From: DATFEN01 sp035691285
GTDB taxonomy: Bacteria > Acidobacteriota > Vicinamibacteria > Fen-336
Length of the DNA: 27,679 nucleotides
Reading direction: 5' to 3'
NCBI GenBank assembly: GCA_035691285.1
Contig: DASSJI010000149.1
Location: 1-27,679, forward strand
A model generated the notes under the pieces. It was not told the DNA's origin. It ran no database searches and was given only the letters and a program-made list of their open reading frames with translations. Positions 14,689 to 21,979 of this stretch are shown here, one piece after another; the stretch's first letter is position 1; the number at the start of each line of letters is the position of its first letter. The position numbers and the translations under genes are program-made.

Positions 14689-15177
14689 CTACTGCGTCGC
14701 GAACACCTGGAGCACGCCGGACTCGTTGGTCGGCCCGAAGTTGACGATCGCGATCGTGTAGCCCCCGGGAGCGACGTTGCTCACGACGAGACGCTCCGGC
14801 TTCGTCGTCGTGCTCGTGGTCGCCGCGAGCTCCGTGCACGACTGCGCGATGAAAGCCTGTGGGGTGCAGCTTCCGCGGAAGAGCACGATGTCGATGTCGT
14901 TGGAGGCGAAGGTCCAGTCGGCGATCATCTCGAGGGGATTGGCGGCCGTGCCGGTGATCGAGATCTCCTGGAGGAAGGCGTCGACGATCAGGCCCAGGCG
15001 CCGGGCCTCGTTCGTTCCCAGGACCTGGAAGTTCACGTTGCCGATCGCCCTCCGGGTGGGTGTGCTCGGCGCGGTGGGCGAGCTGCTGCCGCCACCGCCA
15101 CCGCCGCCGCAGCCCGGCAGGGCCAGGGCGAGGACCGCCGTCAGGAGCCGTGCTCGCGTCTTGCTCGGGCTGCGCAT
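14689..15177 (-). CDS. Small secreted lipoprotein
   Basis: 162 residues of unknown function. Seen: a lipoprotein signal peptide with lipobox LPGC (Cys23), a Gly-run and Ser/Thr/Pro linker (about 24-40), then a compact beta-rich domain of about 120 residues. Its ending (NVAPGGYTIAIVNFGPTNESGVLQVF) resembles bacterial pre-peptidase C-terminal or jelly-roll-like extracellular domains. Two cysteines (in GSCTPQAFIAQSC) could form a disulfide. The ATG at 15177 is chosen over one 27 bp upstream because AGGAGG lies 6 nt before it and it puts the positive N-terminus right before the hydrophobic core. It ends 48 bp before the ABC exporter and could be co-transcribed with it. Confidence 0.75.
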   Translation of the reverse strand: MRSPSKTRARLLTAVLALALPGCGGGGGGGSSSPTAPSTPTRRAIGNVNFQVLGTNEARRLGLIVDAFLQEISITGTAANPLEMIADWTFASNDIDIVLFRGSCTPQAFIAQSCTELAATTSTTTKPERLVVSNVAPGGYTIAIVNFGPTNESGVLQVFATQ

Positions 15178-15365
15178 CGCGATCCTCCTCGCCGCGCGTC
15201 CCACGGGACCGCGAGGCGGGACGAGAAGCTCACTCGCCGGACGACCGACCCGGCTCTGACGGCATCACGGATGCGACCCCCGGCGGATGGGGCTTCGGTT
15301 CGGGGACGCGGCGAGTATACGGGTGGCCCGATCTCCCCACAACGCCAGGCGCCTCCTACGCCTTC
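15178..15365. other. Gap between zinc-ribbon SDR and lipoprotein
   Basis: 188 bp holding the predicted lipoprotein promoter (15314-15342), its leader, the ribosome binding site at 15184-15189, and inverted repeats (GTCCC-AC-GGGAC, and CGTCCC at 15197 pairing with GGGACG at 15218). The repeats could be a terminator for the SDR or a leader structure. No gene is visible. Confidence 0.5.
15314..15342 (-). promoter_or_regulatory. Housekeeping-type promoter for the lipoprotein gene
   Basis: On the reverse strand, -35 TTGTGG (15337-15342), a 17-bp spacer and -10 TATACT (15314-15319, five of six consensus bases). The predicted start near 15307 gives a leader of about 130 nt ending in a good ribosome binding site. 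Confidence 0.5.
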
Positions 15366-16901
15366 CTACCAGGAGGACGGCTTGTAGTCCTTCAGGAACC
15401 TGCCCCACACGTGGACGCCGGTCAGCAGTCCCGAGAAGAACGGATCGCAGATGCGTGCGGCGCCGTCGACGATGTCGAGGGGCGGCTGGAAGTCCAGCTC
15501 CTCCTTCTTGCGCGAGGCGTGCACGAGGGGGTCCTCGTCAGTGACCCAGCCGGTGTCCACGGCGTTCATGTGGATGCCGTCCTGCACGTAGTCGCGCGCC
15601 GACGTGAGCGTCATCATGTTCAAGGCGGCCTTGGCCATGTTGGTGTGCGGATGGCGGTCGGTCTTGGTGCCGCGGGAGAAGACTCCCTCCATGGCCGAGA
15701 CGTTCACGACGTGGCGGTCGAAGCCGCCGTCCCGCGTCATCAAGGCTCTGAGCCGCGCGCAGAGGATGAAGGGCGCCACGGCGTTCACGAGCTGGACCTC
15801 GAGGAGCTCCGGCGTCTCGACCTCGGCCAGCGTCAGGCGCCACGAGTTCCGACGCCGCAGGTCGATCTGCTGGAGGTCCGCGTCGCGGGCGCCTTCGGGG
15901 AAGAGGTCGGGCCGCCGCTCGGCGTCCTCGTACGCGTAGCGGACCTGGGACAGCCGCGCTGAGGCGCGCAGGCCCAGGCCCGAGCCGCCGCCGTGGAAGG
16001 CCATGAGGCCGGTCGGATCGGGCGCCGAGGCCGCATGCGGCAGCGCGCCCCGCGACTCCAGGGCCGCCGCGAAGTCGTGGTGCCGCTGGAGCAGCGGCCT
16101 GAGCTCGGGGCCGAGGTCCCGGAGCGGGCGCTCCTCGTGGTCCACGAGGTGCGCGTAGAAGCCCGGCGGCCGGCGGACGGTCTGGCAGGCGTTGTTGATG
16201 AGGACGTCGAGGCGCTCGAAGCCCCGCTCCACGTGACGGGCGAACAGCTCGACGCTGGGGGAGTGGCGGAGGTCGAGGCCGTAGACGTGAAGGCGATCCT
16301 GCCACGCGCCGAAGTCCGCCTCGCGGGCGTAGCGCGCGGCCGCGTCGTGGGGGAAGCGCGTGGTGGCGATCACGCGCGCCCCCGCTCGCAGCATCTTGAG
16401 CGCCGCCTGGTAGCCGATCTTGACACGTGCGCCGGTGATCAGCGCGACGCGGCCGTGGAGGGGCGCCGTCTGGAAGCGCTTCTCGTAGTTGAACGCCGCG
16501 CACTCCGGGCAGAGCGCGTCGTAGAAGTGGTGGAGGCGCCGGAACTCGGCCTTGCACACGTAGCATGACTTCGGCCTTTCGAGCACGCGCTCCGGCCCGC
16601 CGGGCGCCTCGGGCAGCGTCCGCGCTGGAGCCACGAACACCGCGGCCTCGCGCGCCGCGCGGATTCCGGCGTGCTTCCGGGACGCTCGGTCCGCGGCCTC
16701 GATCCGCTCCCGCTTCCTGCGCCGGAAGGCCCGGGCCAGTCGCCGTTCCTGGTGGGTCTCGGGCCGAGAGGCGCGCCCCGCGGCGACGAGCAGCCGCCGG
16801 CGCGTCTCGGGATCCAGCTCGGCCAGCAGTCCGCGGTCCGCCACCACGGCTTCAAGGACGTCGAGGGCAGACTCGACGTCCAGCGCGGTCTTCTTCTCCA
16901 T
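15366..16901 (-). CDS. Zinc-ribbon short-chain dehydrogenase-like protein lacking the catalytic Tyr
   Basis: 511 residues. Seen: an N-terminal helical, basic region (1-110), a likely zinc ribbon (Cys113, Cys116, Cys131, Cys134), then an SDR domain (about 148-455) with TGARVKIG (157-164), INNAC (236-240) and the active-site strand VVNVSAMEG (Ser402). Where SDRs have YxxxK, this protein has TNMAK: Lys424 is present, but Thr420 replaces Tyr. An insert of about 100 residues (about 250-355) separates NNA from the active-site Ser. I recall related sequences with HPHTNMAKAALNMMT in other organisms, so the change looks like a family trait rather than damage. Function is unknown; it could be an atypical oxidoreductase or a nucleotide-binding regulator. 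It diverges from the kinase gene with 67 bp between starts and has no Shine-Dalgarno sequence. Confidence 0.82.
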   Translation of the reverse strand: MEKKTALDVESALDVLEAVVADRGLLAELDPETRRRLLVAAGRASRPETHQERRLARAFRRRKRERIEAADRASRKHAGIRAAREAAVFVAPARTLPEAPGGPERVLERPKSCYVCKAEFRRLHHFYDALCPECAAFNYEKRFQTAPLHGRVALITGARVKIGYQAALKMLRAGARVIATTRFPHDAAARYAREADFGAWQDRLHVYGLDLRHSPSVELFARHVERGFERLDVLINNACQTVRRPPGFYAHLVDHEERPLRDLGPELRPLLQRHHDFAAALESRGALPHAASAPDPTGLMAFHGGGSGLGLRASARLSQVRYAYEDAERRPDLFPEGARDADLQQIDLRRRNSWRLTLAEVETPELLEVQLVNAVAPFILCARLRALMTRDGGFDRHVVNVSAMEGVFSRGTKTDRHPHTNMAKAALNMMTLTSARDYVQDGIHMNAVDTGWVTDEDPLVHASRKKEELDFQPPLDIVDGAARICDPFFSGLLTGVHVWGRFLKDYKPSSW

Positions 16902-16968
16902 CGCCGAGCTCGCGAGCGTAGCATGAAGCCGGCATGCCCGGTCTTCGGGGCGTACACTGAGCGGCGCC
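16902..16968. promoter_or_regulatory. Divergent promoter region of Zn-SDR and kinase genes
   Basis: 67 bp between two start codons. Forward: TACACT (16953-16958), 10 nt before the kinase ATG. Reverse: TACGCT (16915-16920) with TG one base upstream, 13 nt before the SDR ATG. An imperfect palindrome (GAAGCCGG, spacer, CCGGTCTTC) lies between them and could be an operator. Neither gene has a Shine-Dalgarno sequence. Confidence 0.38.
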
Positions 16969-19632
16969 ATGCGCCTGGCCAGCGGAGTCCGGCTCGGCCC
17001 ATACGAGCTGCGCGAGCCGCTCGGCGCTGGCGGCATGGGTGAAGTCTGGCGCGCCCGCGACACGCGCCTCGACCGGGACGTCGCATTGAAGGTCGTGCCT
17101 GAAGAGCTGGTCCTGGATCGGGAGCGCATGGCCCGCTTCGAAGAGGAGGCCAGGGTGCTGGCCTCCCTCAACCATCCGCACATTGCGACCTGCCACGGTG
17201 TCGAGGAATCCGGTCCCGTCCGCGCCCTGGTGATGGAGCTGATCGCGGGGCCGACCCTCGCCGAACGTCTGACGCAGGGCTCCATCCCGGTGACCGAGGC
17301 GCTCACCCTCGCCCGACAGGCGGCCGAAGCTCTCGCATGCGCCCACGACCACGGCATCGTCCACCGGGACCTCAAGCCCGCCAACGTGAAGATCACCCCC
17401 CAGGGCGACGTAAAGGTGCTGGACTTCGGCCTGGCCAAGGCCACGATGCCGGGCGACGCCCGGAACGCCGATGTGGCGGATTCGCCGACGCGCACGCGAT
17501 GGAAGACGGAGGCGGGCGTCCTGGTCGGCACGGCGCCCTACATGTCTCCCGAGCAGGCGCGGGGCGAGGCGATCGACAAGCGCACGGACGTCTGGGCCTT
17601 CGGCGTGATCCTCTTCGAGATGCTCACGGGGAGGCCGCTCTTCGATGGTCCCACGCCGTCGGACGTGCTGGCGGCGGTGCTGCGTGGTGAGGTGGACTGG
17701 AGCTGGCTGCCCGATGAAACACCCGTCCCGGTGCGCCGGCTGCTGCGGCGCTGCCTCTCACGGGACCCGCGACAGCGCCTGCGCGACATGGCCGACGCAC
17801 GGCTGGAGGTGGACGAAGCCCTGCGCGGTCCGGACGTGGCGGACGGCGTCGAACCAGCCAGGCGGTCCGTGGCGGGATGGCGGGGTTTCCTTCCTTACGC
17901 GGGCGCGCTCGCTGCCGTGGCGCTCGCGCTGGGGTTCGCCATCGGACGCCGAGGGAGCTCCGTTCCCCCGCGCCTCTCGCGTCTATCGCTCCGGCTCGTA
18001 CCGCCTCCGCAGGCGGACGGTGGAATCGCGATCTCGCCCGACGGCGCCCGGCTGGCCTACGTCGCGAAAGGAGGCGTGCAGGTTCGAACGCTGGACGACG
18101 AGGAGGCGCGCCCGCTCCTGGAAGCGCGGGGGCGGCGACCCTCGTTCTCCCCGGACGGCGAATGGATCGCGTTCATCGGCGCCGACGGGCTCCTGGCGAA
18201 GGTGCCCGCCCGGGGCGGCCCTGTGGTTCGGCTCACCGAGCGACGCCTGGGGCTCGGGCAGTGCACCTGGCTCGCCAACGAGACGATCCTCTGCACGCAG
18301 CCCGAGTCGCAGCGGCCTGGCGAGCTGCTGCGGATCCCATCCCGGGGCGGATCCGCCGTGCCGGTGCCGACCGCTTCCCAGGCAGCGCGCGAGCGCGTCC
18401 GGTGGCCGCACGCGCTGCCAGACGGGCAGGCCGTCCTGCTCACCGTCACCGGCCCCTCTGGCGGCGAGGCAGCTGACGCCGCCGTGGCCGTACAACGGCT
18501 CGACACGGGCGAACGGCGCGTGCTGGTCGAAGGCGGCGCCGAGGCGGTCTACGCAAGGACCGGACACCTCGTCTACATCGCGTCCGGCTCGCTGATGGTC
18601 GCAGCTTTCGATGCGCGCTCCCAGTCCCTGCGAGGCGAACCGCTGCCGCTGGCCGAGCGAATCTCCACGGACAACCTGGGCGCGGGCCGTTACGCTCTCG
18701 CCCGGGACGGAACCCTCGTGTACCGCAAGCCGTCCAGGCTGTCCCGCCCCCTGCTTCTCGTGGACCGCCAGGGTGCGGCCACCCGGATCCCCGCGCCCGA
18801 CCACATGTTCATCGATCCGCGCGTCTCCCCGAATTCCTCGCGGATTGCCGTGCAGGCGGCGGATTCCGGCAGCGACATCTGGGTCCACGAGCTGGCGCGT
18901 GGTGCGCTGACGCGCCTCACCTTCGACCCTCAGGAGGACGAGACGCCGGTGTGGTCGCCGGACGGGACCTCGATCGCCTGGGCCGCGCAACGCTCCGGCC
19001 GGCCGCGCCAGGTGCGCCGGCGCTCGGCGGACGGCAGCGGCGAGGAGCAGGTGGTTTGGAGCACGCCCGCCCACGTCCATGTCCACGACTGGTCCCCTGA
19101 CGGGCAGGCCCTGCTGGTGACGCAGGACGCCGCGGCCACGGCGCGGGACATCTGGCTGGTCCCGGCCGGAGGCGGCGAAGCCAGGGCCCTCCTCGCCGAA
19201 CCCTTCGACGAGTGGAACCCGCGCTTTTCGCCCGACGGGCGCTGGCTGGCCTACACCTCCAACGAGTCGGGTCGCTTCGAGATCTACGTGCGGCGTTTTC
19301 CCGAGCTGGACGGTCGGCTGCAAGTCTCCGTCGGAGGGGGAGACGGGGCGGCCTGGGCGGACGGGGGGCGAGAGCTCGTCTATCGTGGCGGCGAAGGCCG
19401 GGTGGTGAGCGTGCGATTCTCGCCGGAAGCCGGAGCCGCGCCGCGGGTGAGCGCACCACGGGAGCTGTTCGCCGACGTGTTCGGTGCGGCCAGCGGCCTC
19501 ATGAGCCACCCCGACTACGACGTGTTCCCGGACGGCTCGCGTTTCGTGATGCTCGGCGGCCAGGGGGAGGATGCGGCGGAGCTGAGCATCGTCCTCGGCT
19601 GGTTCGAGGAACTGCGGCGCATCCCACGCTGA
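16969..19632 (+). CDS. Membrane Ser/Thr protein kinase with C-terminal beta-propeller sensor
   Basis: 887 residues. Seen: a Hanks-type kinase domain (about 11-275) with the Gly-rich loop GAGGMGEV (19-26), Lys41 (VALK), HRDLKPAN (Asp134, Asn139), DFG (152-154) and the APYMSPEQA activation-segment end. One membrane helix (about 306-325) follows, then a TolB/WD40-like propeller (about 335-880) with repeated SPDG blades (FSPDGEWIAF, WSPDGTSIAW, FSPDGRWLAYTSNESGRFEIYVRRFPE). All catalytic residues are intact. Known: this architecture is frequent in Acidobacteriota. The kinase is cytosolic and the propeller lies outside the membrane, probably sensing a ligand or protein. Targets are unknown. The neighbouring divergent Zn-SDR may share its regulation. 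Confidence 0.93.
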   Translation: MRLASGVRLGPYELREPLGAGGMGEVWRARDTRLDRDVALKVVPEELVLDRERMARFEEEARVLASLNHPHIATCHGVEESGPVRALVMELIAGPTLAERLTQGSIPVTEALTLARQAAEALACAHDHGIVHRDLKPANVKITPQGDVKVLDFGLAKATMPGDARNADVADSPTRTRWKTEAGVLVGTAPYMSPEQARGEAIDKRTDVWAFGVILFEMLTGRPLFDGPTPSDVLAAVLRGEVDWSWLPDETPVPVRRLLRRCLSRDPRQRLRDMADARLEVDEALRGPDVADGVEPARRSVAGWRGFLPYAGALAAVALALGFAIGRRGSSVPPRLSRLSLRLVPPPQADGGIAISPDGARLAYVAKGGVQVRTLDDEEARPLLEARGRRPSFSPDGEWIAFIGADGLLAKVPARGGPVVRLTERRLGLGQCTWLANETILCTQPESQRPGELLRIPSRGGSAVPVPTASQAARERVRWPHALPDGQAVLLTVTGPSGGEAADAAVAVQRLDTGERRVLVEGGAEAVYARTGHLVYIASGSLMVAAFDARSQSLRGEPLPLAERISTDNLGAGRYALARDGTLVYRKPSRLSRPLLLVDRQGAATRIPAPDHMFIDPRVSPNSSRIAVQAADSGSDIWVHELARGALTRLTFDPQEDETPVWSPDGTSIAWAAQRSGRPRQVRRRSADGSGEEQVVWSTPAHVHVHDWSPDGQALLVTQDAAATARDIWLVPAGGGEARALLAEPFDEWNPRFSPDGRWLAYTSNESGRFEIYVRRFPELDGRLQVSVGGGDGAAWADGGRELVYRGGEGRVVSVRFSPEAGAAPRVSAPRELFADVFGAASGLMSHPDYDVFPDGSRFVMLGGQGEDAAELSIVLGWFEELRRIPR

Positions 19633-19633
19633 G

Positions 19634-19650
19634 CGGCGCGGAGCGCGCCG
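19634..19650. terminator. Strong GC hairpin after the kinase gene
   Basis: CGGCGCG-GAG-CGCGCCG, a perfect 7-bp stem with a 3-nt loop, immediately after the kinase stop. There is no T-tract. It could stop or attenuate transcription before the next gene. Confidence 0.4.
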
Positions 19651-19661
19651 AGCATCCGGCG

Positions 19662-19667
19662 TAGCAT
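19662..19667 (+). promoter_or_regulatory. -10-like element before the LOG-family gene
   Basis: TAGCAT, ending 6 nt before the ATG at 19674, with no Shine-Dalgarno sequence. It lies just after the hairpin at 19634-19650. It fits a leaderless promoter. Confidence 0.35.
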
Positions 19668-19673
19668 CTTCGG

Positions 19674-20852
19674 ATGGACTACCTGGAGGTCGAGACGCTC
19701 GAACAGCTGATGCTCCTGTCCTCCCTGGATCGCTGCGTCCTTCAGGGGCTCGACCTCGAGGGCGCCGGCGTCGACTGGGCGCGCCACGAGGTCACGGCGC
19801 GCACCTTCTTCCTGGGATGCCGTCTGGCCCCGGCGGACGAAGACGTCCTGCGCCGTCGCGGGGCGGTGCTCTTCCCGCGGCTCGGCGAGCTGCCCTTCGA
19901 CCCCTACCGGCCGCGCCTCTACACGAGCGCGGACCTGATGCGCGACTACGACGGCCGTGACTTCGAGGCCACGGCGGCGGACCAGCGCATCTACAGGAGC
20001 TTCCTGGCGACGCGAGCGCGGCACTCGATCGTCGACGAGCTGGCGCAGCGGCTGCACGACCACAGCCTCACCGACGCCCTCGAGGACTTCCGGAGCGCGT
20101 GCGCGCTCCGCTCTCCGTGCAGGATCGTGGGCGTGATGGGCAGCCACCAGACGGCGCGCGACACGGGAACCTACCGCGACGTCGCGCTGCTCACGCACCG
20201 CCTGGCGCGCCGCGGCTTCCTCGTCGTGACCGGGGGCGGGCCGGGCGCCATGGAGGCGGGCAACCTGGGCGCGTTCCTCTCGACCCACGACGAGCCCGCG
20301 GTGGACGAGGCGCTTTGGCTCCTGCGGGGCGACCCCGCGGCCGGGCCGCCGGTGCCTCCCGGCTACCTCGCCGCGGCACAGGCCGTCATCCGATGCTTCG
20401 CGCCCGCCGCGGCGGAGGCGTGGGGCTTCCGTGTGGACGGCGGCGGCCCCGGCGCCGGGTACGGCACGAGCCTCGCGATCCCCACCTGGACGTACGGCCA
20501 CGAGCCGAGCAACCTGTTCGCGAGCCACATCGCCAAGCTGTTCCAGAACAGCGTGCGCGAGGAGGGCCTCGTCACCATCGCGAACGCGGGCCTCGTGTTC
20601 GCCCCCGGCAAGGCCGGCACGTGCCAGGAGGCCTTCACCGACGCCGTCCAGAACTACTACGCCCGCGACGCGGCGGAGATCCAGCCGATGGTGTTCTTCC
20701 CGCGGGCGTACTGGACGGACACCGTGCCCGTGGTGCCATGCCTGAAGCGGCTGGCGGCGGCGGGCGGCCGTCCCTTCGCGCGCCGGGTGGCGGCCCTCGA
20801 TTCGATCGAGGAGGTCGTGTCGTTCCTGCTCGAGCCTCCTCCCATCCCTTGA
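19674..20852 (+). CDS. LOG-family (Rossmann nucleotide-binding) protein
   Basis: 392 residues. Seen: an N-terminal extension of about 140 residues with no family I recognise, then a Rossmann core with VTGGGPGAMEAGN (about 184-196) and APGKAGTCQEAF (about 309-320). These correspond to the GGGxxGxM and PGGxGTxxE motifs of LOG/'lysine decarboxylase-like' proteins, with the Glu kept. Known: LOG proteins hydrolyse nucleoside 5'-monophosphates, releasing the base (cytokinin activation) and ribose 5-phosphate. The protein is about twice the usual size, so its substrate may differ. Its TGA overlaps the TTG start of the next gene, suggesting that the two products work together. Confidence 0.82.
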   Translation: MDYLEVETLEQLMLLSSLDRCVLQGLDLEGAGVDWARHEVTARTFFLGCRLAPADEDVLRRRGAVLFPRLGELPFDPYRPRLYTSADLMRDYDGRDFEATAADQRIYRSFLATRARHSIVDELAQRLHDHSLTDALEDFRSACALRSPCRIVGVMGSHQTARDTGTYRDVALLTHRLARRGFLVVTGGGPGAMEAGNLGAFLSTHDEPAVDEALWLLRGDPAAGPPVPPGYLAAAQAVIRCFAPAAAEAWGFRVDGGGPGAGYGTSLAIPTWTYGHEPSNLFASHIAKLFQNSVREEGLVTIANAGLVFAPGKAGTCQEAFTDAVQNYYARDAAEIQPMVFFPRAYWTDTVPVVPCLKRLAAAGGRPFARRVAALDSIEEVVSFLLEPPPIP

Positions 20853-21967
20853 CGTCGCGCGTTCACGCCCTCGGCTTCCACGCCGACTACCGGTGCCGCA
20901 GCACGGGCGCCTGCTGCTCCTCGGGCTGGGAGATCCCCGTGACGCCCGCGGCCGAGGCGCGCATCCGGGCCGCTCTCGCCGCGGGCTCGCTCCGAGTCGA
21001 GAGCCGGGGCGTGCCGCTCTTCCGCTCGCGCCGCGAGCTGCCCGACGCCGCTTCCGTCGTGTTCGGTCTCGACCGTGATGGACGCTGTGCCTTCCTCGAG
21101 CCCGGGACGCGGCTGTGCGCGGTGCACCGCCAGGCCGGCCCGGAGGCGCTGCCGCCCTCGTGCCGGCAGTTTCCCCGGGTGGCGCTGCTCACTCCGGTCG
21201 GAGTCTTCGTCACGCTCTCCCACTACTGTCCGACCGCGGCCGGGCTGCTGTTCCGCGAGGACGCCACCCCCGCGATCGTCGCCGAACCCCCGGCCTTCCC
21301 GGCGAGCGAGGCGTGGGAGGGCCTCGATGCCCGCGAGGCGTGGCCGCCGCTCCTGCGGCCGGGCGTGCTCCTGGGCTGGGACGGCTTCGAGCTGTGGCAG
21401 GAGCGGGCCGTGGGCCTCCTGCTCCGCGAGGGCCGCCCACCCGAGGCGGCAGTGGCCGAGCTGCGCGCCCGCGCGGACGAGGCCGCGCGCTGGACGGCGG
21501 CCGAGGGACCGCTGCTCGACTGGCTGCGGCGTCCTGGCGCCGTCGCCGCGCCCGCGGCCCTCCGCGCCGACTTCGGGTCCGCCGCCGCGGCCTGGCACGC
21601 CCTCGCGGCGACGGTTCCCGAGCCGCTGCGCGACGCCGAGCCGCCGCTCGGCCCCGGCCCGGCTCCCGGGCCCGGCTGGGAAGACGCCCACGAGCGGCAC
21701 GTGGCCCCGGGCTGGCGGCAGCTCGCCGCGCCGATCCGCCGTTACCTCGCCGCGAAGGCCTTCGCGAGCTGGGCCGCGCTGCAGGGCGACGGGCTTTCGT
21801 CCTGGTCCCGTGCGGTCGAGGCCGCGCTCGGTGTCCTCCGCGTCGAGGCCACGCGCCAGTGCATCGCCGCGCCGCTCGACGCGCCGCGGCTCGCGGAGGC
21901 CTTCCGGCGCGCGGACCTGCTCCTGCTGCACCTGTCGGCCTACGCGGCGCCGACCCCACCGCGCTGA
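20849..21967 (+). CDS. YkgJ/FliB-type cysteine-cluster protein
   Basis: 372 residues. The start is inferred to be TTG inside the TTGA that ends the LOG gene, because the conserved N-terminus begins directly after it and no ATG or GTG fits. Longer in-frame extensions would overlap the LOG gene almost completely. Seen: clustered cysteines YRCRSTGACC (16, 22, 23) and then Cys80, 90, 105 and 127, the pattern of YkgJ/FliB proteins believed to bind zinc or an iron-sulfur cluster. The rest is helical, Ala/Arg-rich and of unknown fold. Known: FliB methylates flagellin lysines, while most YkgJ-like proteins have no assigned role. No flagellar genes are nearby. Confidence 0.75.
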   Translation: MTSRVHALGFHADYRCRSTGACCSSGWEIPVTPAAEARIRAALAAGSLRVESRGVPLFRSRRELPDAASVVFGLDRDGRCAFLEPGTRLCAVHRQAGPEALPPSCRQFPRVALLTPVGVFVTLSHYCPTAAGLLFREDATPAIVAEPPAFPASEAWEGLDAREAWPPLLRPGVLLGWDGFELWQERAVGLLLREGRPPEAAVAELRARADEAARWTAAEGPLLDWLRRPGAVAAPAALRADFGSAAAAWHALAATVPEPLRDAEPPLGPGPAPGPGWEDAHERHVAPGWRQLAAPIRRYLAAKAFASWAALQGDGLSSWSRAVEAALGVLRVEATRQCIAAPLDAPRLAEAFRRADLLLLHLSAYAAPTPPR

Positions 21968-21979
21968 CGTCCGGCGTCA
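21965..21979. terminator. Short hairpin containing both stop codons of two convergent genes
   Basis: TGACG-TCCGG-CGTCA, a perfect 5-bp stem. Its left arm starts with the stop codon of the cysteine-cluster gene. Its right arm, read on the other strand, contains the stop codon of the DUF2079 gene. It may limit read-through both ways, but it is short and has no T-tract. Confidence 0.3.

Noticed and set aside
12943..15387. 814-codon forward open frame opposite the ABC exporter and lipoprotein
   Set aside because: The reverse strand holds every ABC motif and a lipoprotein signal. The forward frame is rich in His, Asp and Arg without any domain.
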